From Siphonodentalium dalli (Eukaryota; Mollusca; Scaphopoda; Gadilida; Siphonodentaliidae), in assembly GCA_032622095.1 (NCBI GenBank), contig CP136066.1:147401559-147465558 (forward strand): a stretch of DNA of 64,000 bases. The letters run 5' to 3'. Below, one piece after another: positions 24,781 to 34,931 of this stretch (the first letter of the stretch is position 1; the number at the start of each line of letters is the position of its first letter). The notes under the pieces are model-generated. The model made no database searches, had not been told where the DNA came from, and worked only from the letters and a program-made list of their open reading frames with translations. The position numbers and the translations under genes were made by a program.

Positions 24781-25751
24781 AATATTACCAGTGTTCGCGC
24801 TGTCGGTAGCCAAACTAGCCAATGGCTAATCTTTTTCAAATTTGGCTAATAAAAATTTCATTTGGCTAAACTTTTGGCTAAACTTTTTTTGACCCCAAAT
24901 GGAGACTGAAAGCATGAATTTTTGGCAAGTGGGTTTTCAATTCTGTGATGTGAACGATCTAGTCCGAAAACATCGTAAGTGGGAATATATCGCCGACTGT
25001 ACAAAGGGAAACCCGTCACTCTGCACGAAACAGCAAAAAATCATTATTTTACATTTAATCCGATAATCCCCCATTGTCTGTCTGGTCACTCACGGGACTC
25101 CTGCACAATGCATGTTTATGATGACATTGTATTTATGATGGTCAATGTTTATGAGCACCAAGTGTAAGACAATAGCTTAATCAGCCAAATGTGAATCACG
25201 ACAGATATTTTGTGGCTATTTGTCGTCAATACCAATACATTCAAAATAATATGCATGCTTTTATGACAGATTGTAATTTGATAATGGCATAACAATATTA
25301 AGTTATTAGTTTCCAGATGTCACTTAAATATTTTCCCAAGGATAATTAATATTTAATGATTTAAAAAAAGATATTGATATAAAACATATTGATATAAAAA
25401 TATTAATGACATTAAGAAGGACAATCCCGGGTTACCCTTCCCCCCCCCCCCCCCCAAATCACTCTTTCACATAAAGAGTAATAAATTTTTAATAAATGAT
25501 ATATATACAAATATTTCTAGTTCATCAAAATTAGTTAATTTATTTTGTATTTTACCTGTGTCTGTTAGATTTGACGTTTTAGTCATTAATTGTGAACCGA
25601 CCAGAAAACGATGATTTAATTTGGCCATAGTTTTTTTTAATTTGGCTAAAAACATTTGGCTAAAGTTTTTTTCATTTGGCTAATAAAATTTTCATTTGGC
25701 TAAACTTTTGGCTAAAGTTTTTTTCGGTCCAGAGCGAACACTGAATATTAC
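24781..25751. mobile_element. hAT element with exact 8-bp target duplication
   Basis: Body 24789-25743 with TIRs CAGTGTTCGCGCTG and inverse of CAGTGTTCGCTCTG. AATATTAC flanks both sides exactly. Sub-terminal regions hold many TTTGGCTAA units. No recognisable transposase, so non-autonomous. A (C)16 run lies inside. Confidence 0.85.
25440..25455 (+). repeat. (C)16 homopolymer
   Basis: Sixteen C inside the hAT element. Confidence 0.95.
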
Positions 25752-26779
25752 CCTGAATCTACAGTCAACAAAATAAATGTTGTTCCACCCATCAAACATA
25801 CGGCGACATAAATGTTGTTCTACCCGCACAAGTGTTAAACGGACATGGCTCATTAGAACCCCAAAATTAAGTATACATAACTTGTTAAGAGGTATCTCAA
25901 AACATGCCTACCAGGGATATTTCCGAACAAATTTGTTAATACAGCTCTGAAAATATGTATTTTGTTGATTACATTTTTCGATAAATTTTAGATCGTTTCA
26001 TTTAAGTGTCGCTTCAATTATTTGTCAGCATTCGCGTAAAAATTGCAACTGTAAACCATAAAAAGAAAATTTAAAACTAATATCACTCTGAAATGTTTAC
26101 AGTGCTACATAATTTTGATGCGTCAAGTTTTCAATAGCTTCTTGTTAAATGTTAAGATAATGCATAAGATAACGACCTTGCCTAAACCTCATTCTGATTG
26201 GTCAGTATCCTGTATTCCCATGGCGACACAACCTTCATTTTTTGGTACAATTCTAGATATTATTAATTGTACCACAAAAAATGTGGTATAATCCGTGAAA
26301 TGCTGCCAATGCCTCAAACTTTCAGAAGTCAAACCACACAGGCATTGGTTAATGTCATGCTATAGACTGAAGAAAGAGACATATAATGACTACCGACTGT
26401 ACTATACTGAATTTGATTTAAGATAGAACAAATATAAGTCTTAAATATACCTTTTCCGGACATTCCGTTGCTGATAAATACAAATGGTTGTATTAAATTG
26501 GGACCCAATCATTGTGCAGAAAGATGTATTTACTATGACATCATTGAGTCTTTGTGAGATATGTAATGCTCACAGAAAGGCAGTTCAGGTGTTTATAGAC
26601 ATTTTTCGATACCGGGAAACATTCAAAAGTTAATATTATTCATTATATTAGGTGTAATTTAGGAGCGCAAACTGCCATGTGGCTTTAAATGAAATATATA
26701 TGTTATTGGGAACATGTCTTCAAAACAAATTTTATAGACATTGTTATTCAAAGTGTTGCTGGGAAGAGATAGAGCATCT
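25752..26779. other. Intron 5 sequence, nothing recognised
   Basis: AT-rich; a short foldback GGTACAATTCTAG/TTGTACC near 26240-26270. No ORF or repeat family. Confidence 0.5.
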
Positions 26780-27050
26780 TTAATACCTTCATGACGGGAG
26801 CTGTGCTGGTGCAGCATTAAAGATTATGTGCTAGTGCATTCTCTTATATATGTGAATCTCACATAGGGAGCCTTGTATATAAAAGAGAATGCACTGGTTT
26901 CAATACCAGGTCAAGGTAAATATTGTTAGGCCAATGCATTCTCTTATATATGCGAGGCTCCCTATGGGAGACACACATATATAAGAGAATTCATTGGCAT
27001 AGGGTTTTCACATAATTTCAGACAGCTCCATGCAGTCATGGAGGGGTTAA
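26780..27050 (+). mobile_element. Family B double-hairpin MITE
   Basis: CCTTCATGACGGGAGCTGTG to GCAGTCATGGAGGGGTTAA; both hairpins and spacer AGGTCAAGGTAAATATTG. Confidence 0.75.
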
Positions 27051-27210
27051 CACTAGCTTAATATCATTAAAAGCAAGCAATGGTTTAAGTTCATAAAAAC
27101 TAACTCTAGAATAAGTCAAACATGCTGCACTTAAGGATTATTCCACCTGTTATTTTGGAATAGGGTCCCGAGCCTCATTCTATTGGGAAAATTTGCTCCA
27201 GTGAGGCTTA

Positions 27211-27416
27211 TACAGTAATACCCTAAATAATGGACTCCTTAACCACAGCAGAATTATAGGTAATTATTCAGGATTTAGTCGGAAATATGGCTTGTTGCCA
27301 TTCATCGGAAAGCTCTTTCCGATGAATGGCAACAAGCCATATTTCCGACTAAATCCTGAAAAATTACCCATAATTCTGCTGTGGTTAAGGAGTCCATTAT
27401 TTAGGGCATTACTGTA
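27211..27416. mobile_element. Family A full palindrome
   Basis: TACAGTAATACCCTAAATAA to GGGCATTACTGTA; strong arms and GGAAAGCTCTTTCC centre. Confidence 0.82.
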
Positions 27417-27546
27417 ATTGGGAATATATAGAGAATATAGAAATGAGCATTTTCATTGTGAAGATCAGTGTAATCAAACAGTGTAATGTATTTCTTAGAT
27501 TCTTTATTCCTATTTTTTGGGAATGGAGCAAAAGGACTAACAAATA

Positions 27547-27787
27547 TTAACCCTTCTATAACTGGACCTTCCTGATTTTGCGATAACCCTGTGCCAATGC
27601 ATTCTCTTATATATGCGAGTCTCCCTATATAAGAGAATGCATTGGCCTAACAATATTTAAATGACCTTGTAAGCCAGTGCATTCTCTTATTTATGCGAGG
27701 CTATGGGAGACTCGCATATATAAGAGAATGCACTGGCACAGGGTCTCTAATGCTACACCAGCACAGTTCCTGGCATGAAAGGGTTAA
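27547..27787 (-). mobile_element. Family B double-hairpin MITE
   Basis: TTAACCCTTCTATAACTGGA to GGCATGAAAGGGTTAA. Hairpin 1 has a short loop, GAGTCTCCC directly followed by TATATAAG. Confidence 0.75.
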
Positions 27788-27965
27788 TAAAAAGAAGGGA
27801 AGTCCTGTCTTTTGTTCACAAATTAAGAGCCTTTCTTTCTGTGAATTGGGAATTTTGGGGTCAGAAATCGGAAAAAACTTGACTATTTCCCATTGAGAAC
27901 ATGGCCCATTTTGGTCCCGGTCATTGCCTAAAACTATCCCTGTACTATAATATATATAGCCTTAC

Positions 27966-28006
27966 CCTTGGACTGCTTGAGCGAGATCGTTGCTTCTTTC
28001 TTTGGT
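27966..28006 (-). CDS. Exon 5: 41-bp RS micro-exon
   Basis: A small exon between acceptor ttattcacag and donor GTAAGG. Only the frame demanded by both neighbours (AC plus 13 codons) gives RS-type sequence, QRKKQRSRSSSPR. The fit to the flanking phases supports it despite its length. Confidence 0.82.
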
Positions 28007-28098
28007 CTGTGAATAAAATTGAATAAATAAATAGCTGGTTTTTTCTTATCATAAAAAAAATCAAGATATCTAGAGGGTGTTAGTCAAAGAAAAGCTTA

Positions 28099-29183
28099 TA
28101 TAAGGCCTGTTTTATGCGTTGCGCCAAACACAGGTCATGCTATCTTCGCTTGGTGCGTCTCTGGTACATGTTATGTGTGTTTGATTTTATGTCTAGCCAG
28201 CCAGCATGCCATAATCGTATATTTCGAATAATTTTAGCATCTGCAATAATTATTTTCCAAGGGAAGTTCATGAAAGCATGCCGTGATAGTGTTCTTTGAC
28301 AATGCACTATGAACTGGCCCTTGTTGTGTCTTTATAATAGGTCTACAGTGTATGAATCTCGGAAACGCTTTCTTTATCAGGATCTTATCATTCATCTCCA
28401 TTGAACCTTCATATATTTCTCTGCAATATAGTTATTCCCAAATATCGTGAAACGTCCTTTATCATCAATACATGCATGTCCCCATAGTACTGTACCATTG
28501 CCTTCAATGTATATTGATAACGGCCAAGAGTCAATACTATTGTCTGTGGCCCAATGCTGTTTTATACGACATTCTAGACCTGTGTCGTGGTGTCATACTA
28601 GGACAACAAATGGATGACGTAATGATGCTAAAAACTTCAAATTTGCGCATGCTCTCTGCCAAAGGGAACGTAAATGGGGACAAGCCTTGAAGTAGTGTGC
28701 CTGTCATTTGCAGAATGAGGTCCCCAGGGGGTGAATTTAGTTATGCTACCCTGGCAGGCTAGCATCACCAAATTCACCCTCTGGGAACCTCATTCTGCTG
28801 AGGTGTAAGCAGAATGAGGTCCCCAGAGGTGAATTTGGTGATGCTAGCCCGCTATGCGCGGTAGCATCACTAAATTCACCCTCTGGGGACCTCATTCTGC
28901 AAATGACAGACACTATTTCAAGGCTTGAATGGGGAGAGATTTTCCCTGAATCATCTTAGCATGACCCGTGTCTAGAATGTTGTATAAAATAGCGTCGAGC
29001 CACAAACATGTAGCACGTTGGCACCAGGCGTGTAGCATGTCGGGCCGTGCCAGAGAAATTCTGATGAGCCAGTTGGTTTTATATACGTCATGCTCCAGTC
29101 ACACTATGTTGGACTTTTTCATATTCATACTAATTAGGCTGGCGCGACCCATGTCTGGCTCGACGTATAAAATGGGCCTTATA
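28099..29183. mobile_element. Candidate 1.08-kb TIR element with nested family D copy
   Basis: TATAAGGCCTGTTTTATGCG at left and an imperfect inverse (ATAAAATGGGCCTTATA) at right; about 37-bp TIR with several mismatches. Contains the D copy at 28681-28928. No clear target duplication. Confidence 0.45.
28681..28928. mobile_element. Family D palindromic element
   Basis: CAAGCCTTGAAGTAGTGTG to CACTATTTCAAGGCTTG. Four AGAATGAGG/CCTCATTCT blocks form a double palindrome. Confidence 0.78.
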
Positions 29184-29571
29184 CACGCAATATTTTTCCA
29201 TATGCAGGATTTTCCGTTGGATGATCTCTGATCTGTTTGATGCGCCGAAATGAAATTGGCAACAACCAAGTGAACTTTCCGAACATAAATACACCTCAAT
29301 TGCAATTATCTTCAATAAACTATCCATGATTAGGACAATAAATAATAAATTAATTAATAAGGGGGTGGGGTTAAGTTTATGCCAACATAAAAGTAAAAGC
29401 TAATTGGATATTAAAATAAAATCAATTGTGTTATATCCAACTACCCACAGGAATTACGTTAAGTTTTACAAAAATATGAATTCATGCAGAAAAAAAATAT
29501 CTAGATTCTGCACTTAACAATGGGAACAAGTGGTTAAATCTGATGAGACGTTTATTCTGTAATCCTACTCA

Positions 29572-29768
29572 AACAGTAATGCCCGAAATATATGACCCTT
29601 TAACCACAGCAGAATTATGGGAAATTTTTCAGGATTTAGTCAGAAATATGGCTTGTTGCCATTCAGCTTTCCGATGAATGGCAGCAAGCCATATTTCCGA
29701 CTAAATCCTGAAATTGTTTCCATAATTCTGCTGTGGTTTAGGGGTCGATTGTTTAGGACATTACTGTA
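29572..29768. mobile_element. Family A palindrome, TATGACC variant
   Basis: ACAGTAATGCCCGAAATATA to ACATTACTGTA; this subfamily reads TATATGACCCTTTAACC rather than AATCGACTCCTTAACC. Confidence 0.8.
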
Positions 29769-29903
29769 ATTATAATATTCAGCAGCAAATAAATTGTTCA
29801 TTGACAATATTTTGAGAAACAAATGTTGTCCCAACTTTGTATGAATTTCATGAGTGCTTTATATGACTCAAGCTATTGTGTTAGTTGTGATTTATTATCT
29901 TAC

Positions 29904-30380
29904 CTCTAATATATCGGTCAAACTCAGGACTACTGCTGCGGTTATCCCCCTTCTGACCATCATTCATATTTCTGTACTTCATGATGTCATTGTGCGGGCC
30001 GACGTATATCTGTGCACGCTTTATCTGATGAATCTGTCGGAGGATTTTACGTTCGTACTCATATCTCCGCACGCTGTTCCGAATCTCTTCCTGTATAGAC
30101 ATCGGCTCCTTCTTCTGCTTGGCAGACTTTGCTCGTGTATTATTTTGCTGAGGTTTTGATTTTGATGGCTTATTTTCATTGTCTTCTTCCCTAGATTTTT
30201 TTATTTTTCTTTCAGGTTTCTTTTCGCTTTCTTTCTTTTGGCGACTCTTCTCTTCTTCTCGCTGCTTTTTATTGACAGCATGGGAAGAATCGGACAGTGA
30301 GGAGAGAGAACTGGAAGAAGAAGAACTGCTCGATGATCGATGACGATCCTGCTTTGATTTTTCTTCTGCTTTTTCCTCAC
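29904..30380 (-). CDS. Exon 4: Ser run, basic region, charged helix
   Basis: The acceptor attaacag precedes 30380 and the donor GTAAGA follows 29904. It reads GT, 158 codons, then G. It encodes acidic and basic sequence, a run of ten Ser (RHRSSSSSSSSSSL), Lys/Glu-rich disorder, then a helical and possibly conserved segment IQEEIRNSVRRYEYERKIL followed by RQIHQIKRAQIYVG. This segment is the least repetitive part of the C-terminal half and the best query for ortholog searches. It ends SSSPEFDRYIR, and the split codon to the next exon makes Asp. Confidence 0.9.
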
Positions 30381-30429
30381 CTGTTAATAAAACATAGCCA
30401 GTCATAACCATATATTTACTAGCTGGAAT

Positions 30430-30612
30430 CAATCTCCCATCAATTATAAATGTATAGATTGGAATGGTCTATTATTCATTTGAAGGGGATGTTCAGAAAA
30501 TATGAGCAGACAACAAATATGAAGATAGACAATACAAATGTAGATTATTTCTAATCATTTGTCGGAAATGTTCAAATAATAAGTTCTACAAACAAAAATT
30601 TCCCAAGGGAAC
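30430..30612. mobile_element. Family E fragment
   Basis: Contains GAATGGTCTATTATTCATTT and GGAAATGTTCAAATAATAAG; both termini missing; abuts the family K element. Confidence 0.55.
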
Positions 30613-31073
30613 TTAACCCTTTACCCAACAAAGCGGCCAAAAACGCCCAAATAAAGCTTCAACAGCCTAAAATATCTTCGGTCTGTCTCAATAACACCAT
30701 ACAAATATGGATATCATTGGAACCGGTTCATTGACCACATTGTGATGGTTACAGTTATACCCTGTGCCAATGCATTCTCTTATATATGCGAGTCGACCAT
30801 AGGTCGCCTCGCATATATAAGAGAATGCATTGGCCTAAAAATATTCTTTTTTAACACTTTTTACCATTTTTTCTTACATTCTTTAACAATTTTATAATTT
30901 TTTCTTACATTTTTTAACAATTTTTATAATATTTTTCTACATTCTTCGACAATTTTATCATTTTTTATATGTGTTAAGCCAATGCATTCTCTTATATATG
31001 CGAGGCGACCTATGGTCGACTCGCATATATAAGAGAATGCATTGGCACGGGCCGTTGTTGGGTAAAGGGTTAA
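30613..31073. mobile_element. Family K element with two B-type hairpins
   Basis: TTAACCCTTTACCCAACAA and exact inverse at the ends. Inside are two perfect TGCATTCTCTTATATATG hairpins with GTCGACCATAGGTCG loops, separated by T-rich ATTTTTTCTTACATT repeats. Confidence 0.78.
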
Positions 31074-31319
31074 CACATCAATGAGTAGTTAGTAAAGAAA
31101 GGATTGACACAACTAAACCCTGCGACAAGGAAACCAGAAATGTGACTGCCTGAATGAGAATATGCTTACAGTAAATTTGCACTAGAATTAGTGTAGTTAA
31201 TTTAGTTAATAAAACAAGATATACATCATAGATGCTCATGCAGTAGTCAAGTTGAGGCATAAAAAATGTGTATTAATAAAACCAACAAACTGAATTTGGT
31301 CAAAATTGTATTACGTTTG

Positions 31320-31990
31320 TTAGAGCTATTGTGCTCATAAATGGTATGTATCAAAATAAGACACTGAGACTCAGTCAAAAATCCAGGAGGTTTAACTCCT
31401 TAAAAAATTCAGGCAGCACTGGTTATCATGCTCATCTAAGAGATTCAGGAGTAGAGGCCATGATTCAAATTTGGTTAAAATTGTATTACTATGTTAGAGC
31501 TATTGCGCTTGAGTTATTGTGCTTACGTTATGACACGGACAGACGGACGAATGGCCAAACAGATTGAAGGACACATCCATTCATCAAACTATAGGTCGAG
31601 TTTATTTGTACACAACTCGAACAAAAAGTAATTTTGCTAAAGGGAGTCAGACATTAACCTTACAATTGCTTGGGCATAGGTTCCCATGGTGGTTGTATCT
31701 GTGCCAATTTTCAAGCAATTGTCTAGAAAATGAGGAGAAAAAAGTTTGAACATATTATATATGTTGCATTGCAAAAAAACTTCCAAAATCAAATTCAAAA
31801 AGTCCTATAATTCTACTACTCTACTAAAACAAGTCTCACTCATAATCGCAGGTGTACATGTTTCATTTATGATAAATATTGTGCCAAGTTTAAAAACAAT
31901 TTACCAGAAAATACAGAAATACACAGGAATACAAGTTCGGACAAAGTCATGTGCATGGACAGACAGATCGGCAATATATCTCTTTAGTTT
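31320..31990 (+). repeat. Degenerate dispersed repeat with GACAGACGG tracts
   Basis: Two copies of AAATTGTATTACG/TATGTTAGAGCTATTG sentences, a GACACGGACAGACGGACG stretch and GTGCCAAGTTTAAAAACAAT. Same style as 4427-4741 and 50310-51600. Probably an old repeat, not coding. Confidence 0.4.
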
Positions 31991-32010
31991 ATTAATGTAG
32001 AGGGCAAACC

Positions 32011-32289
32011 TTAACCCTTTCCAAACTAAATACTTACTAAAGCATCACTGGTAAGTAGTTATCTCTTAGGAAATGTTCAGATAATAATTAGTTCAACAAA
32101 TGAACATAGTACATTTGTTGAACTTATCTGAACATTTCCCTGCCTCTAATAAATATAACTCTTTCTACACTTTAATTATCTGTTGTCTGCTTATTTTTCC
32201 TGAAAACACCTCCCAATGAATAATAGACTGTTCAAATGTATACTATTTATAACCCAATGGGAGAATCCATTTAGCATAGAAAGGGTTAA
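32011..32289. mobile_element. Family E MITE
   Basis: TTAACCCTTTCCAAAC to GCATAGAAAGGGTTAA with palindromic TTCAACAAATGAACA centre. About 170 bp from the exon 3 donor. Confidence 0.72.
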
Positions 32290-32459
32290 ATCATCTCAGT
32301 GGAGCGACAAGTTCTCTTATCTCTTCTCGTTGAGAAACTCTTGATTCCGCAAAAAAAACTCGCTACTGCGACTCATCTGATACAAGCTTTCTCCCTTCTT
32401 AATAACAACATGTGATGTGTGGAACCAGATCATTCACTTGATTTTATTTATCAACTTAC

Positions 32460-34149
32460 CTTTTCTGTCGGACGATACTGATCGAGAACGGTCTTTTTTA
32501 GACTTGCGCTCTTTATCACTGTCAATTGACGAACTTCTGCTGCTGAGTCCAACAGCATCCTTTATTTTATCTATAGTTCCAGAAGACGAACTTGAACTGC
32601 TTTTCCTTCGAGACTTATCCTTGTTCTTCTCATCTGCACTCGATGACTTTGACCTTGATCTATGTCGTCGCTTCTTATCATCTTTGTACCCTGATTTCTC
32701 CGATGCAGAACTACTTTTCCTGTGACTTCTCCCTTTGTGTACATCCTCACTTTTCTCCATTTTCTCATTTGGCGATTTGCTCCTCTTTCTCGTCTTTTTC
32801 TTCTCACTGGTGTCAGAACGCAGACTCGGTGACCCTCTTTTATCAGATGTTTCTCTCTCTGAACTTGATGAGGCATGCGAGTCTTTATCACCCTTCCTCT
32901 GTTTCTTGTCGCGATCTCGTCTGCTTTTTCTCACGATGGCTTTATCGGAAGATCGATCATCTTCTTTTTTGTTATAATCACAACTTGATGAACTCATTGC
33001 TCTTTTAATCTTATCAAGTAAATCTGGACTTGAACTTGACCTTGACCGACTTCTTGATTTTGATCTTGACCTGTGTTTCTTGTCAATACGTTCTGGAGAT
33101 TTTTTCCTTTGTTTTTCTTTCGACTTCTGCGAATCACTTGACGATCTACGCTCCTTGCCTCTCTTTTTGTCATCTCTTTCGCGACTCCTACTTCTTGAAT
33201 TTTTCCTTTGTTTTTCTTTTGAATCTCGCGAATCACTTGACGATCTACGTTCCTTTGCTCTCTTTTTATCATCTCTTTCGCGACTCCTACTTCGTGACCT
33301 ACTTCTTGAATTTTTCCTTTGTTTTTCTTTTGAATCTCGCGAATCACTTGACGATCTACGTTCCTTTGCTCTCTTTTTATCATCTCTTTCACGACTCCTA
33401 CTTCGCGACCTACTTCTAGATTTTTTTCTAAGTTTTTCATCACTTCTGGAACTGCCCTTAGAACTACGTGACCCTCTCCTTTCTACGGCAACAACAACAA
33501 CACTCTTCTTTTCCTTTTTGTCACCACTCCTATCAGAACTTGAACTTGATCCCCGAACCACCGACTTTGTTTTATCAATTATGCCCTTGTCACTCGATGA
33601 AGAAGAATGACTCGACCTGCGATCATCTCGACCTCTTCGTTCAGAGCTATGCGATCGACTTCTTGACCTGCTTCTCTCCCTTGTATCTGCTTTCTTAGAA
33701 TCAGAGCCATCCACAACAGCAACTTTCTGTCCAGAATCATCCCTTGATTTCTCTGAATGAACTGATTGTTTATCTTCCATATCTCTTTCGCTCTTTTTCG
33801 AAGTAACACTGGATTTACTTTCTCGTCTGATGTTTTCCTTCGATGCAGATGACATTGAGCTTTTACTTGGACTTTTATCCTTGTCTTTTTTGTCGGAAAC
33901 GCTGTCTTTTGATTTCACAGAAACCCTATCTTCTGAAATTTTCTTTTCTTTTGGCTCCTCTTTCACCTCTTTCAATTCAACTTCCCTATCTAGATATTCT
34001 TCGACAAAGTTTGTCCGATATTTTGTGATAACACGAACACTATTTTTGAGAACTTTTGACTGACTTGCAGCTCCTTTTGACTTTAGATATGTAGCGGTCT
34101 CGTCATGGCCTTTTATAACAGCAGCGTCATATGCAGTATAGTACGTTTC
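32460..34149 (-). CDS. Exon 3: last ankyrin repeat and long RS domain
   Basis: The acceptor ttttcag precedes 34149 and the donor GTAAGT follows 32460. The exon is 1690 bp, 563 open codons plus one base. It opens with an ankyrin repeat (TAYDAAVIKGHDETATYLKS), then a short linker with KYRTNFVEEYLDREVELKEV. About 530 residues follow that are dominated by Arg, Ser, Lys, Asp and Glu, with many RS/SR dipeptides (RSRSRSRSRE, SRSRSHSSE). An internal tandem repeat lies at about 33098-33420: ERDDKKRAKERRSSSDS occurs three times, spaced 33-37 residues apart. RS tracts in known proteins are phosphorylated by SR kinases and mediate nuclear-speckle interactions, and the same may hold here. The composition could arise in other disordered nuclear proteins, so the function stays open. 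Confidence 0.93.
33098..33420 (-). repeat. Coding tandem repeat in the RS domain
   Basis: Three near-identical units encoding ERDDKKRAKERRSSSDS and SKEKQRKNSRSRSR, 99-111 bp apart. The middle and upstream units are almost identical at DNA level, suggesting recent expansion. Confidence 0.85.
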
Positions 34150-34317
34150 CTGAAAATATATAGGGTTCATTAAGATCTTCAATAACAGGAAATATATCTT
34201 CAACTTTTATCATATTGGAGAGAGCTAATGCCACAAAGATCAAATCAAATAAATTTCCTGATTATCAGAGTTATAGACATCATCCTTTGCCAGGCTAAAA
34301 CCTATGCTCCTATATAT

Positions 34318-34567
34318 TGTTACCCCTTCCGTGTTAACTGGAGCTTCCTGAAATTTTGCTAAAAAGCTCTGTGCCATTGCATTCTCTTATATATGCGAGT
34401 CTCCCATAGGGAGCCTCACATATATAAGAGAATACATTGGCCTAACATTATTTACTTTCACCTTGTAAGCCAGTGCTCCATATGGGAGACTCGCATATAT
34501 AGGAGAATGCATTGGCACAGGATATTTAATGCTGTACCAGCACAACTCCCATCATGAAAGGGTTTTA
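34318..34567 (-). mobile_element. Family B double-hairpin MITE
   Basis: CCCCTTCCGTGTTAACTGGA to CCCATCATGAAAGGG. Second hairpin has lost its left arm. Confidence 0.72.
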
Positions 34568-34931
34568 AGGTACAAATGCAATCACACAAATCTGCCGCCG
34601 TCTTTGCCAGCCATGATTTTGGGCTCTAGGGTAACTTGGTTCACAAAATCGGTATTTTGTGCTTAAGTTTTTAGCAATTGGCATTACTAGGAATTATGCC
34701 AGCTTCTTCATAGCTGAAAGACTAAAAATGGTATAATAAAATATGCCACTTACCGATGTCCGAGTCCCCCAATTATAGTAGAACATGGCCCCATATTGCC
34801 AGAAAATGTCATAGATGGAGATCATACAAGTAAATACTTGGAATTGCCAGGGGTAAACTTTTGTTGTGAAAATTGATATTGGAAGTGATTCGGGAAAGAG
34901 ATAGAGCATTTCTTTACTAATTAATACTCAT

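Noticed and set aside
32592-34063. Plus-strand ORFs opposite exon 3
   Set aside because: Shadows of the RS-coding minus strand; phases and splice sites support only the minus strand.
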